A stretch of DNA of 64,000 bases from Malania oleifera (taxonomy: Eukaryota > Streptophyta > Magnoliopsida > Santalales > Ximeniaceae): contig NC_080419.1 in assembly GCF_029873635.1 (NCBI RefSeq), positions 79,468,931 to 79,532,930 on the forward strand, given 5' to 3'. This document shows, piece after piece, positions 11,840 to 24,164 of this stretch (positions within the stretch are counted from its first letter, which is position 1; the number at the start of each line of letters is the position of its first letter). Under the pieces are notes generated by a model. It was not told where the DNA came from, did not search any database, and saw only the letters and a list, made by a program, of their open reading frames with translations. The translations under genes were made by a program, and so were the position numbers.

Positions 11840-12579
11840 TTATAGCTAGGGCTGCAAAAAAGCCAAGCCGAGCTTTACCATGCTTAAGCTTGTTCATTAA
11901 ATTTTAACTCAAGCTTGAGTTGAGCTCCTGAGCTTAGGTTGAGTTCAGGCTAACCTTTAAAATACTTGTTCAAGCTTGTTTATTATGTAAATGAATGATC
12001 TTATGAGCTTCTACTGAGGCAAGCTACTGAGATGCTCAGTAGCATTTCGGTTCTTTTGGAACCTTTTATTTTGAGAGATGAGAGGTTTTGTTAGTCAAAA
12101 AGGTGAAAATAGGCTTATATAAATATTGCCTTAGAGTTTTTTGCCCCACCAAGTGAGCCCATTGGCTTTGAACATTACCTTAATCACTAAATTTAAGTGA
12201 TGGAGTTTGAGCTACATAACCCTATGCACTAACATTCCCTAAATTTAAGCCTACTAAAGACCATCAAGCCTAATTCAAGCTTATTAAGTTAGCTTATAAA
12301 TGATTTTATTTTAAGCCTATAAAATGAGCCTAAATGAGTCAACCTTATTTTGACTTGTAAGCATTTTAATTGAGCCTATTGGGATTTAGCGTTCAACTAT
12401 GTTTATCCTCAATACTATGAGGCGACAAAGGACAAAATGACAAAGTGATTGGCCTACAATCACATCAATGATGCATGTTACAATAGTTTTGGGGCCAAAA
12501 ATGACATTGGCCGATCATGAGGACTCTGTTCAATGGCTGTGATATCCATCTACCCTTGCCAAGATACAAGGAGAATAAA
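11840..12579. repeat. AGCTT-rich low-complexity relic
   Basis: There is no ORF. From about 11850 to 12370 the words AAGCTT, GAGCTT, GAGCTC and their complements recur, often as AAGCTTGAGTTGAGCTC-like imperfect palindromes. Similar AGCT-rich dispersed repeats are common in plant genomes, but I cannot assign the family. Confidence 0.45.
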
Positions 12580-12690
12580 ATTAGTGTTGGCCTAAAATGA
12601 TTTTCGAATCTCGTTTTGATAATAACAAATGAAGGTTGATTTAACATGTTTTATTAAGTGACAATATTTCAATAAAGATTGAATGAAAAA

Positions 12691-14328
12691 TGTAACGACC
12701 TGCTTAAATATTCATATAATAAAAGCAGAATAAATAAAATAGTTAACCCAAACCCATGGGTAACGGGGACACCTGTCATACGCAACGGAACCTAGGTAGT
12801 AGTGAATGTAAATCACAAACTCATAACCACAAAATACATAATACCATAATCAAGCATATCTCAAAATATTGTGTTTATATACAATCTTCAAAAAAATACA
12901 AAACACCCCTAGGATCTCACATCAAAATCCCCTGATCGTAGTCAAAACTTACCCTCCTAGCAAGGTAGTACAATTGACTCAACGATGGTCATGCTCTGCC
13001 GATCTTTCTGGGTTTCCTAAAAATCATTTAATGTTCGGGGGTGAGACACCTTTCAGTAAGGGAAAATAAACTAAATACAGTTGTGTGACAATATGGACAT
13101 TTAATGTAATTATACATATATAGTGCATTTCATATATCTATGACATTCATCATAACATATTGAATAATCATATACTTTCATATTTTCTAATAAATCATAT
13201 CGTTCATGAAATGTCTATTATAGCTGATAATACTGAAAACATACCCAAGATGAATAGTTTGCTGGTGTCATGTATTAACCCCCATGACGGGTTGTGCAGT
13301 TCGAAGGCGGGACCCAACAATGGCTGGCTGACCATTGCTGAGTCAAAAATACCTGTAAGTACGATGAGTCTGCCACACCCTGGTTCGGACTGCCAGGTGG
13401 ACGTCTACAACTCTACACTAAAAGCCACATTGACTATCCATCTCCCATCCCCTTGTGGGGCTCCTAAAATTGAACTAAACTAACATTTGGGTTCTGATAA
13501 TATATAGTACATGATAATATAATATTTAACATAAATGGTTTGATAGCATTTCTATACTTTCATAAATAAGGCCTTGCGCCAAACATTTCGTAAATACAGC
13601 CTTGTGCCGAACATTTCATAAACACGACCTTGCGTTGGAAACATAAAACATACACGGCCTTGCGACCGTTATTAATTACGACCTTGCGCCAAATATCTCA
13701 TACATATCATTCTGAATAAATAAATCAATTATCATGTACTTTCAAAATCATAATGTACTTTCTTAAAAACATGCTTCACTCGTAAAATTTCCATATCATA
13801 ATACTTTTCATGAAAAATAATATTCATGCCACACAAAGCTGAGTAAATTCATACATTTCATTCTAAAATCACATTTCTATATAATAGCAGTATTTTTCCA
13901 AATATGCATTTTTTCAATAATATTAAAATATAATACATGCTTCCCTGAAAATTAATTTGTGATAAATAATAATAATACGCGTGGAAAATAACTATTTTAG
14001 TTTATTCCCTTGACACTGGAAAGAAACCCCCTAAAAATTCCACTCGTCCTGCACTCGTAGGGTCCCCCGTTCAACACCTTGAATTCAAACAACTCTCAGG
14101 ACTAAACTTCAGTATTTTCACGTGAATATCATTTCTTATAACTATGAAAAGACCAAATTTGACATAAAAAACCTTACCTCAACTTAGGGATGAATTTCAA
14201 CTCGTTTCCACCAACAATTCGCTCCGGCAGATTTGAAGAAAACTTCCCCAAGAGCATTGTGGTGGCCTCAGATCGTTGATCCAGCGAACGACGGAGCCGA
14301 AATCAAAGGGAGAGGAGAGAGAAATCGT

Positions 14329-14411
<83 letters not shown>

Positions 14412-14730
14412 GTGAGTGAGTGAGTGATTTTCTGATTTTTCTGCGTTTAAATATGAGTTTTAGGCTATTCATAGAGTCGGATTCGTCGATAAGACACGTC
14501 ACCTCGTCGACGAGTCCCTGAAGAGTTTCGTCGACAAACCTTCACCCCTCGTTGACGAAATTCAAAATTGCCAAAACCCTCCTTGGTATTTTCTGGTCGA
14601 CGAGCTCAATTGCCGTGTCGTCAACGAACACGAAGCGTTCATCGACTAAATCTGCTGCGCCCTCTTTCTATTCCCATTTTTTCTCTCTTTTAATTATTAT
14701 TTAAATACCTTTATACTTCAGGTCATTACA
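12691..14730 (-). mobile_element. A: gypsy solo LTR in X
   Basis: The plus-strand ends are TGTAACGACC at 12691 and GGTCATTACA at 14730. On the minus strand it starts TGTAATGACCTGAAG, like the LTRs of elements a and b. The flanking 5-mers AAAAA and ACAAA make an imperfect target duplication. In the minus direction it holds a CGTCGACGA array (14645-14475), a TATA-like word (14472-14465) and a CT-rich leader expanded into a long microsatellite. The 13570-13690 stretch repeats the word GGCCTTGCG. No internal region is present. Confidence 0.82.
14332..14408. repeat. (GA)n microsatellite in LTR A
   Basis: About 38 GA units followed by a GTGA run (14409-14427). It lies immediately downstream of the LTR TATA-like word on the minus strand, where the related plus-strand LTRs have a short CT-rich leader. 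Long ORFs on both strands here are microsatellite artefacts. Confidence 0.95.
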
Positions 14731-15310
14731 ACAAAGTTCAAAAGATCTAAAGAAATGCAAAATCAAGATCGCAAGGACCATAAGGCCACACTCATCTTCA
14801 AAGTGATCCAAAGAAAGATCAAAGGGACCAAAATGATTCAAAGCATATGGAAACCTAAAGATGACTCAAACTCAAGTCAAAGAGGATTCAAAGACAAGAC
14901 ACTATGAAGACTTCAAGTTTAGAGTGTTTAAGGCTTTAGGTTGAATTATGTAAGTATTTCATACTAAATATCATGTGAAAATGTTTTGAAGCTTATTAAG
15001 GGTTGTCATGGACCTAGAGACTTTTTTTTTAAAAACTCTGAAAAATGCTTTTTTAAAGTGACAAAGCAAGATGGCTGAGAGTTTTTGAAAATGAACAGAA
15101 AAATAGAATTTATACCTGTTCAGGTGATTGAAGATTAACCTCAGGCACCTGAAGATTTTCCTGAAAGAATTTTGAAGAGGCAGTGTAGGCTCAGGCTCTT
15201 GACCCTGGTAACCTTAGGCGCCTGACCCTATTTTATAACTAAAAATTTATAGTTTTAAGGAACCTCAAGTGATTGACCCCGAGACTTCAGGCGCTTGAAC
15301 GCTCCTAATG
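14731..15310 (+). repeat. X segment with TCAGGCGCCTGA motif array
   Basis: A continuation of solo LTR X between A and B. The first half is AAGATC/CAAAG-rich upstream sequence, like the matching part of D (19200-19520). From 15115 to 15305 imperfect palindromes recur (CTCAGGCACCTGAAG, TTAGGCGCCTGACC, TTCAGGCGCTTGAA). The matching TATA-like word (CTTTAAATAC, about 17446-17456) lies beyond inserted LTR B. Confidence 0.65.
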
Positions 15311-17005
15311 CGTAACAACCTAATTATCTTATCATAAAATAAAACATAATAAATAAAATAGTCAACCCGAACCCAAGGGTAACGAGGAAACATATGACAT
15401 TCACAACGGAAACCTAAGTAGCAGTAAATGCAAATCACATTCTCAACCACACAATAAACAATACTAGAGTCAACTATAATCCCAAAACATTATGTTTATA
15501 TACAATTTCCCAAAAATACAAAAATAACTCTAGGATCTTATATCACATTCTCCTCATCCTACTTGAAACTTACCCTCCTAGTGGGGTAGTACAACTGACT
15601 CAACGGCGGACACAATCCGCCGGTTTTTCTGGGTTCCTAAAAATTAATTAAGTTCGGGAGTGAGACACTTCTCAGTAAGGGAAAATAAACTAAATACAGT
15701 TGTGTGACAACATGAATATTTTATGCTATAATACATATACAGTACATTTCAGATGTTGGAAAACATTCATCATATCATATTGGAATAATCATATACTTTC
15801 ATAATTTCTAATAATTCATATTGATCATGAAATTTTTGATATAACTGATAATACCGAAAATTTACCCAGGATGTATAACTAGCTGATGTCATGTATTACC
15901 CCCCATGATGGGTTGTGCAGCCCGAAGGCGGACCCGACAATGGCTAGCCGACCACTGCTGAGTCAAAAATGTCTGTAAGTACGATAGGCCCATCACACCT
16001 TGGTTCGGATTGCCAGGTGGACATCTACAACTTCACACTGAAAGCTACATTGACTATCCATCTCCCACCCCCTTGTGGGGTGGTTAGCGCAAGTCTGAAC
16101 ATAATATCTGAACTGTATAGCAATGATATCGTGCCCCTGTAACTGAACTGAACTATCATCCAGGTTTTGATAATACATAATACATGATAATATACAGTTT
16201 AATGTAAATATATTGATAGCATGTTCTGTAACAACGTAAAAACATACGGCCTCACGTTGTTTACTTTCATATTGGTGGCCTTGCGCCAAAATCATACATA
16301 CGGCCTTGCGCCAAAATCATATATCATACACGGCCTTGCGACGAACATTCCATAAATATCATTCTGAATAAATAATTCATTTATCATGTATTTGAAACTA
16401 TAATGTACTGCATTATCTCATAATCTGTGAAAACATGCTTTATTCATAAAATTTTCAAAATATTATACTTTTCAGGTAAAATAATATTTATGCCACACAA
16501 TGCTGAATAAATAGTACATTCCATTCTAAAAATCATATTTCCTAGCATATTATACTAATATATATATACATTTCAACATAATAGCAGTATTTTTCCAAAC
16601 ATGCATTATTACCAATCTCTTCATATATGTTACACATGCTTCCTAAAAATAAATTTGCTGATAAATAATAATAATATAGTTTGCATGGAAAATAACTGCA
16701 TTAGTTTATTCCCTTACCTGACACTGAGAAGAAACCCCCTAAAAGTCCACTCGTCCTGCACCCGCAGGGTTCCCCGTTCAATACCCTGAATTCAACAATT
16801 TTCAGAACTAAACTTCAGTATTTTTTCATGAATAACATTTCTTATAACTATAAGAAGACCAAATTTTGCAATAAAAGCTTTACCTTAAACCAGGGATGAA
16901 TTTCAACTTAGTCCACCAACGATCTGCTCCAGCAGACTTGGAGAGAACTTCCCTAGGAGCATCGTGGTGGCCTCAGATCGTTGATCCGGTGAACGACAGA
17001 GTCAA

Positions 17006-17036
<31 letters not shown>

Positions 17037-17327
17037 TTTCAAATGATTTTTTTTTTTGCGTAAAATATGAGATAAACACTATTTATAACATGGGCTTCGT
17101 CGACGAGCCACGTCACCTTGCCGACGAGGTTAAGAGGCAATTTGTTGATGAACTCTCCCCTTCGTCGATGAAATTTAGAGGCCCAAATATCCTCTCGGTA
17201 TCTTCTTGTCGATGAAACACACCTTCGTCGACGAACTCGTAATGCAGAAGCCTGCTACCGCTTTTATATATTTTTCCATTTTCCTCTCTTTTATTATTTA
17301 AATACCATTATTCTTCGGGTCATTACG
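15311..17327 (-). mobile_element. B: gypsy solo LTR in X
   Basis: Alignable with A over its whole length, including the GGCCTTGCG words at 16250-16340. The plus-strand ends are CGTAACAACC and GGTCATTACG, both one base off the usual TG...CA, so the termini have mutated. The flanks TAATG (15306-15310) and TAACG (17328-17332) form a nearly perfect target duplication. A CGTCGACGA array lies at 17095-17245 and a minus-strand TATAAATA at 17080-17087, followed in the transcribed direction by a GA/CT tract (17012-17036). Solo LTR. Confidence 0.82.
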
Positions 17328-17939
17328 TAACGACTATATTTTTTAAAAGTTTTAAAATTCAAATTTAAGTTTCTTGTGCCTCAAATTTCTTATAAACTTG
17401 GGAAACACTCCAAGTAACTTGGGCAACACAAATTAACCCTTTTTGAGCCTTTAAATACATGTTTTCTCTAATCAAACTCACACCAAGCATTGAAAATCTG
17501 CTCTCAAGCTAAAAGCTCTCTCAAGAGAAGTATTCCGGTGAATTAGTTCTTGAGCTTCAATTATATTTCTTTTGATATTTGTGTTGAAGTATATTAGTGC
17601 TTTCAATTGTACTAACCAGCTCTATTGACCTTATTGGTTATATCTTGTTTTGATTATGACAAATACTATGATATTTAATGGTTAATGAGTTTGTGTGCAG
17701 AACCAATCAAAAGTATCATATGGTGCACGCACATGGACGTGAAGAAGACAAAGACCCTAAAGATTGTTTTGTGTTGTAATTTATATATATCATTTTGGGT
17801 CTGTAATATTTAAGTAGGAATGGTCTACAATAATTAGTGCATATCATGCATGTAGAACTACAAAGCTCAAAGACCATAGAACGACTCTAGGTCTTTATAC
17901 ATCTCCCGAAAATCAAATCACCATAGAAAGACCTTAGGG

Positions 17940-18570
17940 AACACCCTTTGGTCGACCGACACTGGATTTTTTTCGATACCCTCAAAAGGACCTAGAAATG
18001 ACCCTAGGACACTCACTCATGCACGTATATGAATGATCATTTGAATGGGTGATTGAATGCTTAAAATAGGACCGAAATGCACTAAATATGCATACCCGAT
18101 CGACCGAACTTCCCTATACAAAAATGACCGGTCGACCGAACCGGTGCTGGGTCAACAAGTTGACCATAGCCCGGTCGACCGAATCCTTACAGTTCATTTA
18201 ACCCCGGTTGACCGAACTCCCCAGGAGTCAACTTTATTGACTTCCTGGTCGATCGAGAATATTTTGTATATCACCAACTTGGTCGACCGAGTTCCTATGT
18301 GTGGGAACTCAACGGTTTGGTCGACCGACCGAGTTAGTTCAATATCTGCTTGGTTGACCAAACCTCGCAAGAAGGGAAAATCGCCTTTGGAATTATAAGT
18401 CTGGTCGATCGAACATGTAGTTCATTTTAGTCTCGGTCGACCGAACCTCGCAAAAAGGCTTCAGACTTACAAGTCCGGTCGACCAAACAAGCATTTCATT
18501 TTAGACTCGATCGATCGAACCTTAAGAACTTCGGTTGACCGAACTTGCCCTTGTCGACCAGTGCTCTCGG
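17940..18570 (+). promoter_or_regulatory. GGTCGACCGAA motif array of LTR C
   Basis: More than a dozen near-palindromic copies of GGTCGACCGAA sit at irregular spacing of roughly 25-50 bases, about 120 bases upstream of the TATA box at 18691. Many copies carry C-to-T or G-to-A changes (GGTTGACC, GATCGATCGAA). Because the motifs repeat GTCGACC, the stretch also gives a spurious 113-codon ORF. Confidence 0.6.
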
Positions 18571-19109
18571 TTTGCCCCATATTTTTTACCATGGTTAACT
18601 TTTTTAAATGGGGTTAATTTAATTAAATAATATTAAAACTTTTCTAATTATTCCAACCATATCCTTAACGGTCATATTTTTGGGGAAGTCTATATAAACC
18701 CCCTCATTTGGAATAATTAGTATGAGATTAGCAAATATCCTCCGAATCTCAAAAACCTATTTTTGTCTATTCCACTCCAAATACTCACATATATTCATTC
18801 CCTTGATACATATTAGCATTGTGAGTATATTTTGTGTGCTAGCACTTATTAGGTATTGCTAATACTCTCATTGCCTTGTTTGCATATTTGATATTGATTT
18901 TGGGAGTTTGACATAGTTTATCCCACAGATTTTTATTGATAAAATCTTGTGTTGGGATAAACTCATAAGCTTAAGGATCTTTGCATTGTCATTGCAAGAT
19001 TCCTATAGCTTTATTTTATGTGCAAAATATTTTACTAAACTAGATTTCAAACAACTCTTGTGCTTGATACAATTTGAGAAAATCTTTTTGAGTTCGTTTG
19101 AATAATATT

Positions 19110-21462
19110 TGTTGGCCTTACAAGGCTTAATATCTTATTTTGATGCTAACAAACAAATGGATCTTAACATACTGTGTTAAGTTATGTATTTTTAGGACTC
19201 AATGAAGAATGCAAGGTTAAAGAATTCATAAGAGCTTGTACTTCAGATACGGATGATTATATCAAGCTTGAAGCATGAATTTAAAGATAAAGCTTGAAGA
19301 TCATGCAAGCATGAGGTTTAAAGAGCTCAACATGGAAAGCTTATTCAGAATAAATAAAGCTCACTTCAAATGCTATATCTTGAAAGCTCACAAGGATCAA
19401 GGAACATGAAAGACTTATATAAATGCAAGTGATCCAAAATGAAAGCTCAAAGAAGTTTGGAAGATCAGAGTTCAGCAAAGAAGATCAAGAGACCTCAAAG
19501 CAAAGAAAGTGTCAAATCAGCTTAGGTCAAAGGGTTTGTAAGTACTTCAAGTTGGTTCAAACATGAATTTTCAGTTTGAAGCTCATTAGGCAAAGACACA
19601 CTTAGAGACCTTAATTTAAAGTCTTGGAACATGTTTTTCAAAGTTAAAACAAGTTAAAATTCCAAGGTTAATTGAGCAAAGAAGAGAGAACTCAAAAATA
19701 TGTTAAAATGAGGAAAACCCAGTTGACAAACGACTGGCAAATTTAGAGGCTTTTAACAGAAGTCAAAAGCCTAACAGACGACTGTCAAAGTTTTGACAAA
19801 TGACTGCAAGGGTCAAGTGAGATGCCTGTATGTGTTTTGCCAAACGCCTACCACCATTCTATGTATATTGAAAAATTGATCTGATCATGGACAGATGACT
19901 GTCACCATATGGACAGACAACTACCACCCTACTGAGTTGTTTTAAAACTAAGTTATTCCAGTGACAGACGACTGCCAATCTGGGAACAGACGACTGCCAC
20001 CTCTCTGCCTATAAATTTTATAGTTATAATATATGGACAGGTGACTGCCAGGACTTCACAGTCGTCTGGCTCGTGGCAGTTTTCAAATTTCCAACGGACA
20101 TATTTTTTTTGAAATTTAAATTATTTGAAGCTTAAATAAATTTAAAACTCTGAACCTACTCCAAGTAAACTTGGGGAACAAGCAATAAGTCTTTCTAATT
20201 CTATAAATATCCTTAAGGATAATTGTTTTACACGCCAAGAAATCAAATTCAGCAAATATACTCTCTCAAGCCTTCTGAAATTCTAAAATTCTGAAAGTGC
20301 TCTATTGCTTACGTCTTGCACGAAATATACTGTAGTCTTGCTGATCTTCTCACCAATCTTGTGCTTCAATTACTACTTCTTTCATATATTGAAAGAATCA
20401 TACGGTGATACAACTCTAGAGCTTCAACTTGAATTTCATATTCTGAATGTACTTTGAAGTATTGCATTGTGTTGTAATTGTTGTACTAATCAGCTCTTTG
20501 TGAGAGCAAATTCTTGTACATGAATTTTGTTTGTATTTCTTGTGGATTGATGATCCCAAGGATTGTTTGGATTGTTGGCTAAGCAAGGGGATATTGCTTA
20601 GAGAGGCGGGCTTTAGCCTAGTTAAGGAGTGACCGAACGAGGGGACATCATTTGGAGAAGGCGGACTCTAGCCTTAACCAAGGAGTGTTGTAAAGGTTTG
20701 TTCCGCTCGTCAAAGGAACAGATTTAGTGAATCTTTTGGTGGTTTGCCAAAGGCGAGGACGTAGGCTAGGTATAAGCTGAATCTCGTAAAAATCTTGGAC
20801 TCACTCTCTCTTTCCCTTACTCTTTATTTTCAGCATATTTAAATTGCGTGGATGGTTTAATTGATAATCATATAAACTACGCAATTTAGAAATCAAGTAA
20901 ACTTGAAGTCTAATTTTGATTTGAGTTGCGGAAATCGAAAGGGAGTACGTTGGTTATACCATATCTTGTGAAAACCATACGGGAGTACGTTACTTGGTTA
21001 ACATCTAAAAGATAAATTAACTGAGAGTTTAGTTGAGTTCTGAATATTGGGAAGAGTGTGGATATTTTGTTGACTGGATGTTATATTGCACATCATTTTG
21101 AAGAAGCAAAACCATCAATACAGGGCTTTATATCAGTAAGTACAAATTTCATATATACGGGGCTTATATAAACAAACAAACCATTTTAGGTTCTTACATT
21201 GCCAAAGTGCTGTATGTGTTAATTTTGGTTTGGTTGTTTACTTTCAAATTGTGATTGATTGGATTGGATGATTGCTTACTTGAATGGTTGAATGATTGTG
21301 TTGTTGTGGATTGAATTGAGAAATAAGCTTTTGCTAAAAGTCTAAAAAATCAACAAGAAGTTAAGAATTGGTTAAAAAGAAGTTTAAGGATTCTTAAAAG
21401 GAATTAAAAGAAAATTTTAAAACCCAATTCACCCCCCTCTCGGGACTACACCTTACTTTTCA
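19110..21462 (+). mobile_element. D: copia-like solo LTR in C
   Basis: It starts TGTTGGCC at 19110 and ends CTTTTCA at 21462, with perfect target duplication ATATT at 19105-19109 and 21463-21467. Same family as X. It has an array of GACAGACGACTGTC-like motifs (19728-20075), TATAAATA at 20202-20209, the U5 word at 20747-20765 and the C-rich hairpin near 21423-21443. It is the innermost, hence youngest, layer of the X/C/D nest. Confidence 0.87.
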
Positions 21463-22861
21463 ATATTGCTAGCATCTTTGAAGCACTAAGCTGATATTGA
21501 GATTTCATATACGTTGCTTTCAAAGATTAGCTTACTTAAACACTCTTGTGCTTGATTAGATAAAATCATTATATTGAGTGTAGATTGCACTTATACACCA
21601 CTGAGCTTATAGTTCTTACCTGTTTGGTATGGATTGATTATTACTTGTGCGTATTGGGTACATATCTGCTTTATATGAAAGTACAATCATTGTACCAACT
21701 TGATTAAGAAAAATACTGTTGTATTTCCAGGCACGGGCTTGAAGAGGGGGACTAGCCCTGTGAAATAGTCCTGAATTAGCTTAGACCCGGTTAGGAAAGT
21801 TAGGTGCACCATCCTGTTAAGGCGTGTTAGTTGAGGTTAGCTCTTTGAATTAACCTGGTTTGTATAGGTGCCGCTCTACCCTTTTAAGTGAGCCTTATAG
21901 TGGTAATCCTTGTGCTGGTGTGACCAAGGCGGGGACGTAGGCAATTTAGCCGAACCTAGATAATATATTGTGTGTACTGTTTACCTTTCCATACTTTACA
22001 TTTACTGCACGTGTGTTTATTTTTTGATTGCATAGACTGACCCTAAGCCGTATTACACTGTTGGTAAAACCAGTTGACTTAGGTAATAAATTTTAAATAC
22101 CCAATTCACCCCCTCTTGGGATTGCACCAAAGCTAACAAGCTCTATCTGAGAGCATTCTTTATACAAAAGAAATTGTTTCTTGTTTCTTTGACAGTTCAT
22201 GTCCTTGGATCGTTGAAATCGAATGTGGGGTATCGCTTGGAGAGGGAGCTCCACCCTAAAGGAGGGTTTGTAAACGGTTTGTTCCACTCGCAAAGGAACA
22301 TGTTAGTGGAATCCTTAGGTGGTTTTTCCTAAGGTGAGGATGTAGGCTGGGGATAAGCTGAACCTCATAAAAAATCTCGGTCTCACTCTCTACCATTTTC
22401 TATTTAAATTTTAGCATATACAAATTGTGTTTCAAAGTGCAGGATTGCTGAAAACTGAGATTGAGAAGACCTTCTAATTTAAGAAAGTACGTTGGTTAAA
22501 CGTTTGCAAAAATCTTAAAGGGAGTACGTTGATTAATCGCTTGTGGAAATCTTGATTAAAAGAAGCGCATAAAAAATCATTCATACAGGGTTATAAACTG
22601 AAATTGTGCAAACACTGAAATAAGGAATTGCAGGCCCTTCAAATTGGTTAAGTATTGTGTGATTGGTTAATTGTTTATTATTGCTTTGTGATTGGTTTTG
22701 TGTTTGTGATTGTGGTTGGTTTAGTTGAGTATTTTAAACCATAACATTCTTGTGTGTTTGCTTAAGTATACAAAAAACTGTAAATTTGTAAAAACACTTA
22801 AAAGAATTTTTATAAACCCAATTCACCCCCCTCTTGGGATTACACCTTGACTTTCAATTAG

Positions 22862-24164
22862 GACTTTTTTTATATTGTATTTCCCTCACTTTCCGAATTC
22901 AAATTAACTTGGATAAAACCTAGTCTTCTCTTAGTAGCCTCATCTAGCCACTAATTCCATTGATTTTTTTAAGCAGTAATTTGTATTAAATCATTTTCCA
23001 TACTAACTTAGGCAATGCTTGTCATGCGTTTCACTTTGGTGACTTTTTTTGTGAATAATTCGCCTTACCTAAAAATATTCTCCTTATGCTAGGCGAGATT
23101 AGCATAGGCGATGCTCATCATGCTTTTTGCTTGGCAATCATCATGTAAGATTCTAGGAGAAGATGAGATTGGAACAATTATGACTATTTTCTGATAGAGT
23201 TGCTCCATTAGCTGGGACTTATCATTTGCTAATGAGTAAGCATGCTACTTATTATTATTTTTTTTTACAATTCTTCCATGAAAAATGTATTACCCTTCCT
23301 AGGTCGAATAATGGTCGGTCACATTATTTGTAAGCGATACTTCAAGAATATTGAACTCAAAATAAGTTTTAATCGACCAAGAGTGGAGGATGGAAAACGA
23401 TCACCTAATACCAAATTTAGCTAGACCAAATGATGGTCGTCGTCTAGATCAAAATATTTGCTGGTGAACTCGCCAACTGCCATTTTGAGTTTGACCTTAC
23501 CTTCATTCACAAGATCATCTTGACTTTTATCATTAGTAAGCTTTAAATCCTTGGCCAAATAGGAGGTATTGTATTTTTCATATTTGGTCAAGTAAGAAAC
23601 ATTCTCCTCCATAATGTAATCAACTACTACAGAGTCTTTATGATGTTGGCCGTTGGTGGGCGCTCTTCATCTTCTTCTATACATTAGCCAATAAATCATT
23701 TACATGATCTTCTTAACCAATAGTCTTTGTGAAAAGATTCTGTTGCCCCCATACTATTGAGTTTGACTAAAGTCATAATGAATGATGATATGACCAAGTG
23801 ACAATTGGGAGGGGGGGGGGGGGATAAGGTTTTCCCCCTAGTGTCCTTTTGCAAAAGAATATGTTGGTAGAATCCATCATTATAGGTATAGGCGATGGTT
23901 CAACCACGCCTATAGGAGAACAATGGGTGAATGGCAGTAGGGGTTTTCATGGGCATTTCTGTTGTGAAATTTGCATGCTTTCCATCCAAGATCTCATCTC
24001 AGTTTGTAGATCACTCATGATTATTTTCATCGTAGTTGCCACCTCATGAGAAGTGTGAGTGACTACTTGAATACTTTCTATACCACTTGCTGTTGAATCA
24101 TTGCTAAGTCAGCACCAATAAGTCTGATTGGTCTTAGTGACATTATAGACTCGTTATGTTAGCC
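22862..24164 (-). pseudogene. Y internal relic with weak gag traces
   Basis: Internal DNA of element Y on the right of X. On the minus strand, pieces such as MSDLQTEMRSWMESM (around 24020-23960) and a 63-codon frame at 23612-23421 with a charged composition look like remnants of a gag N-terminal region, but no zinc knuckle or protease was found. There is a G-run at 23811-23822. GGCGA/TTGGC-like motifs recur at 23030-23150. The family is not identified. Confidence 0.3.

Larger units (their letters stand above)
17623..22138 (+). mobile_element. C: copia (SIRE-like) solo LTR in X
   Basis: It starts TATTGACC at 17623 and ends GCTAACA at 22138, with target duplication AGCTC at 17618-17622 and 22139-22143. 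Without D it is about 2.16 kb. It is a relative of the E2 LTR: both open with ATTGACCTTAT and share the leader and the GGTGCCGCTC block (21870). The U5 word is at 21924-21942 and the terminal hairpin near 22101-22120. The motif array GGTCGACCGAA runs from about 17940 to 18570 with more than a dozen copies, then TATATAAA at 18691-18698. Confidence 0.85.
12585..22856 (+). mobile_element. X: solo LTR, copia-like, split by four others
   Basis: It starts TGTTGGCC at 12585 and ends CTTTCA at 22856, with a perfect target duplication ATTAG at 12580-12584 and 22857-22861. Removing A, B and C (with D) leaves about 1.7 kb. It resembles D at both ends and in the TTCCGCTCG/AAGGAACA block (X near 22285, D near 20700). 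It has the U5 word at 22331-22347 and the C-rich terminal hairpin near 22817-22838. A palindromic TCAGGCGCCTGA array lies at 15115-15305. There is no internal coding sequence, so it is a solo LTR left by LTR-LTR recombination. Confidence 0.8.

Noticed and set aside
13160..13483. 107-codon ORF in LTR A
   Set aside because: Similar sequence in B (about 15830-16140) does not keep the frame; it is LTR sequence.
14197..14502. ORFs on both strands through the GA repeat
   Set aside because: Arg-Glu and Leu-Ser runs come from the microsatellite; the region is LTR A.
17940..18570. Regular-looking short palindromic repeats, CRISPR-like at first sight
   Set aside because: Spacing is irregular, repeats are about 11 bases and imperfect, the array lies in a plant LTR upstream of a TATA box, and no cas-like genes exist.
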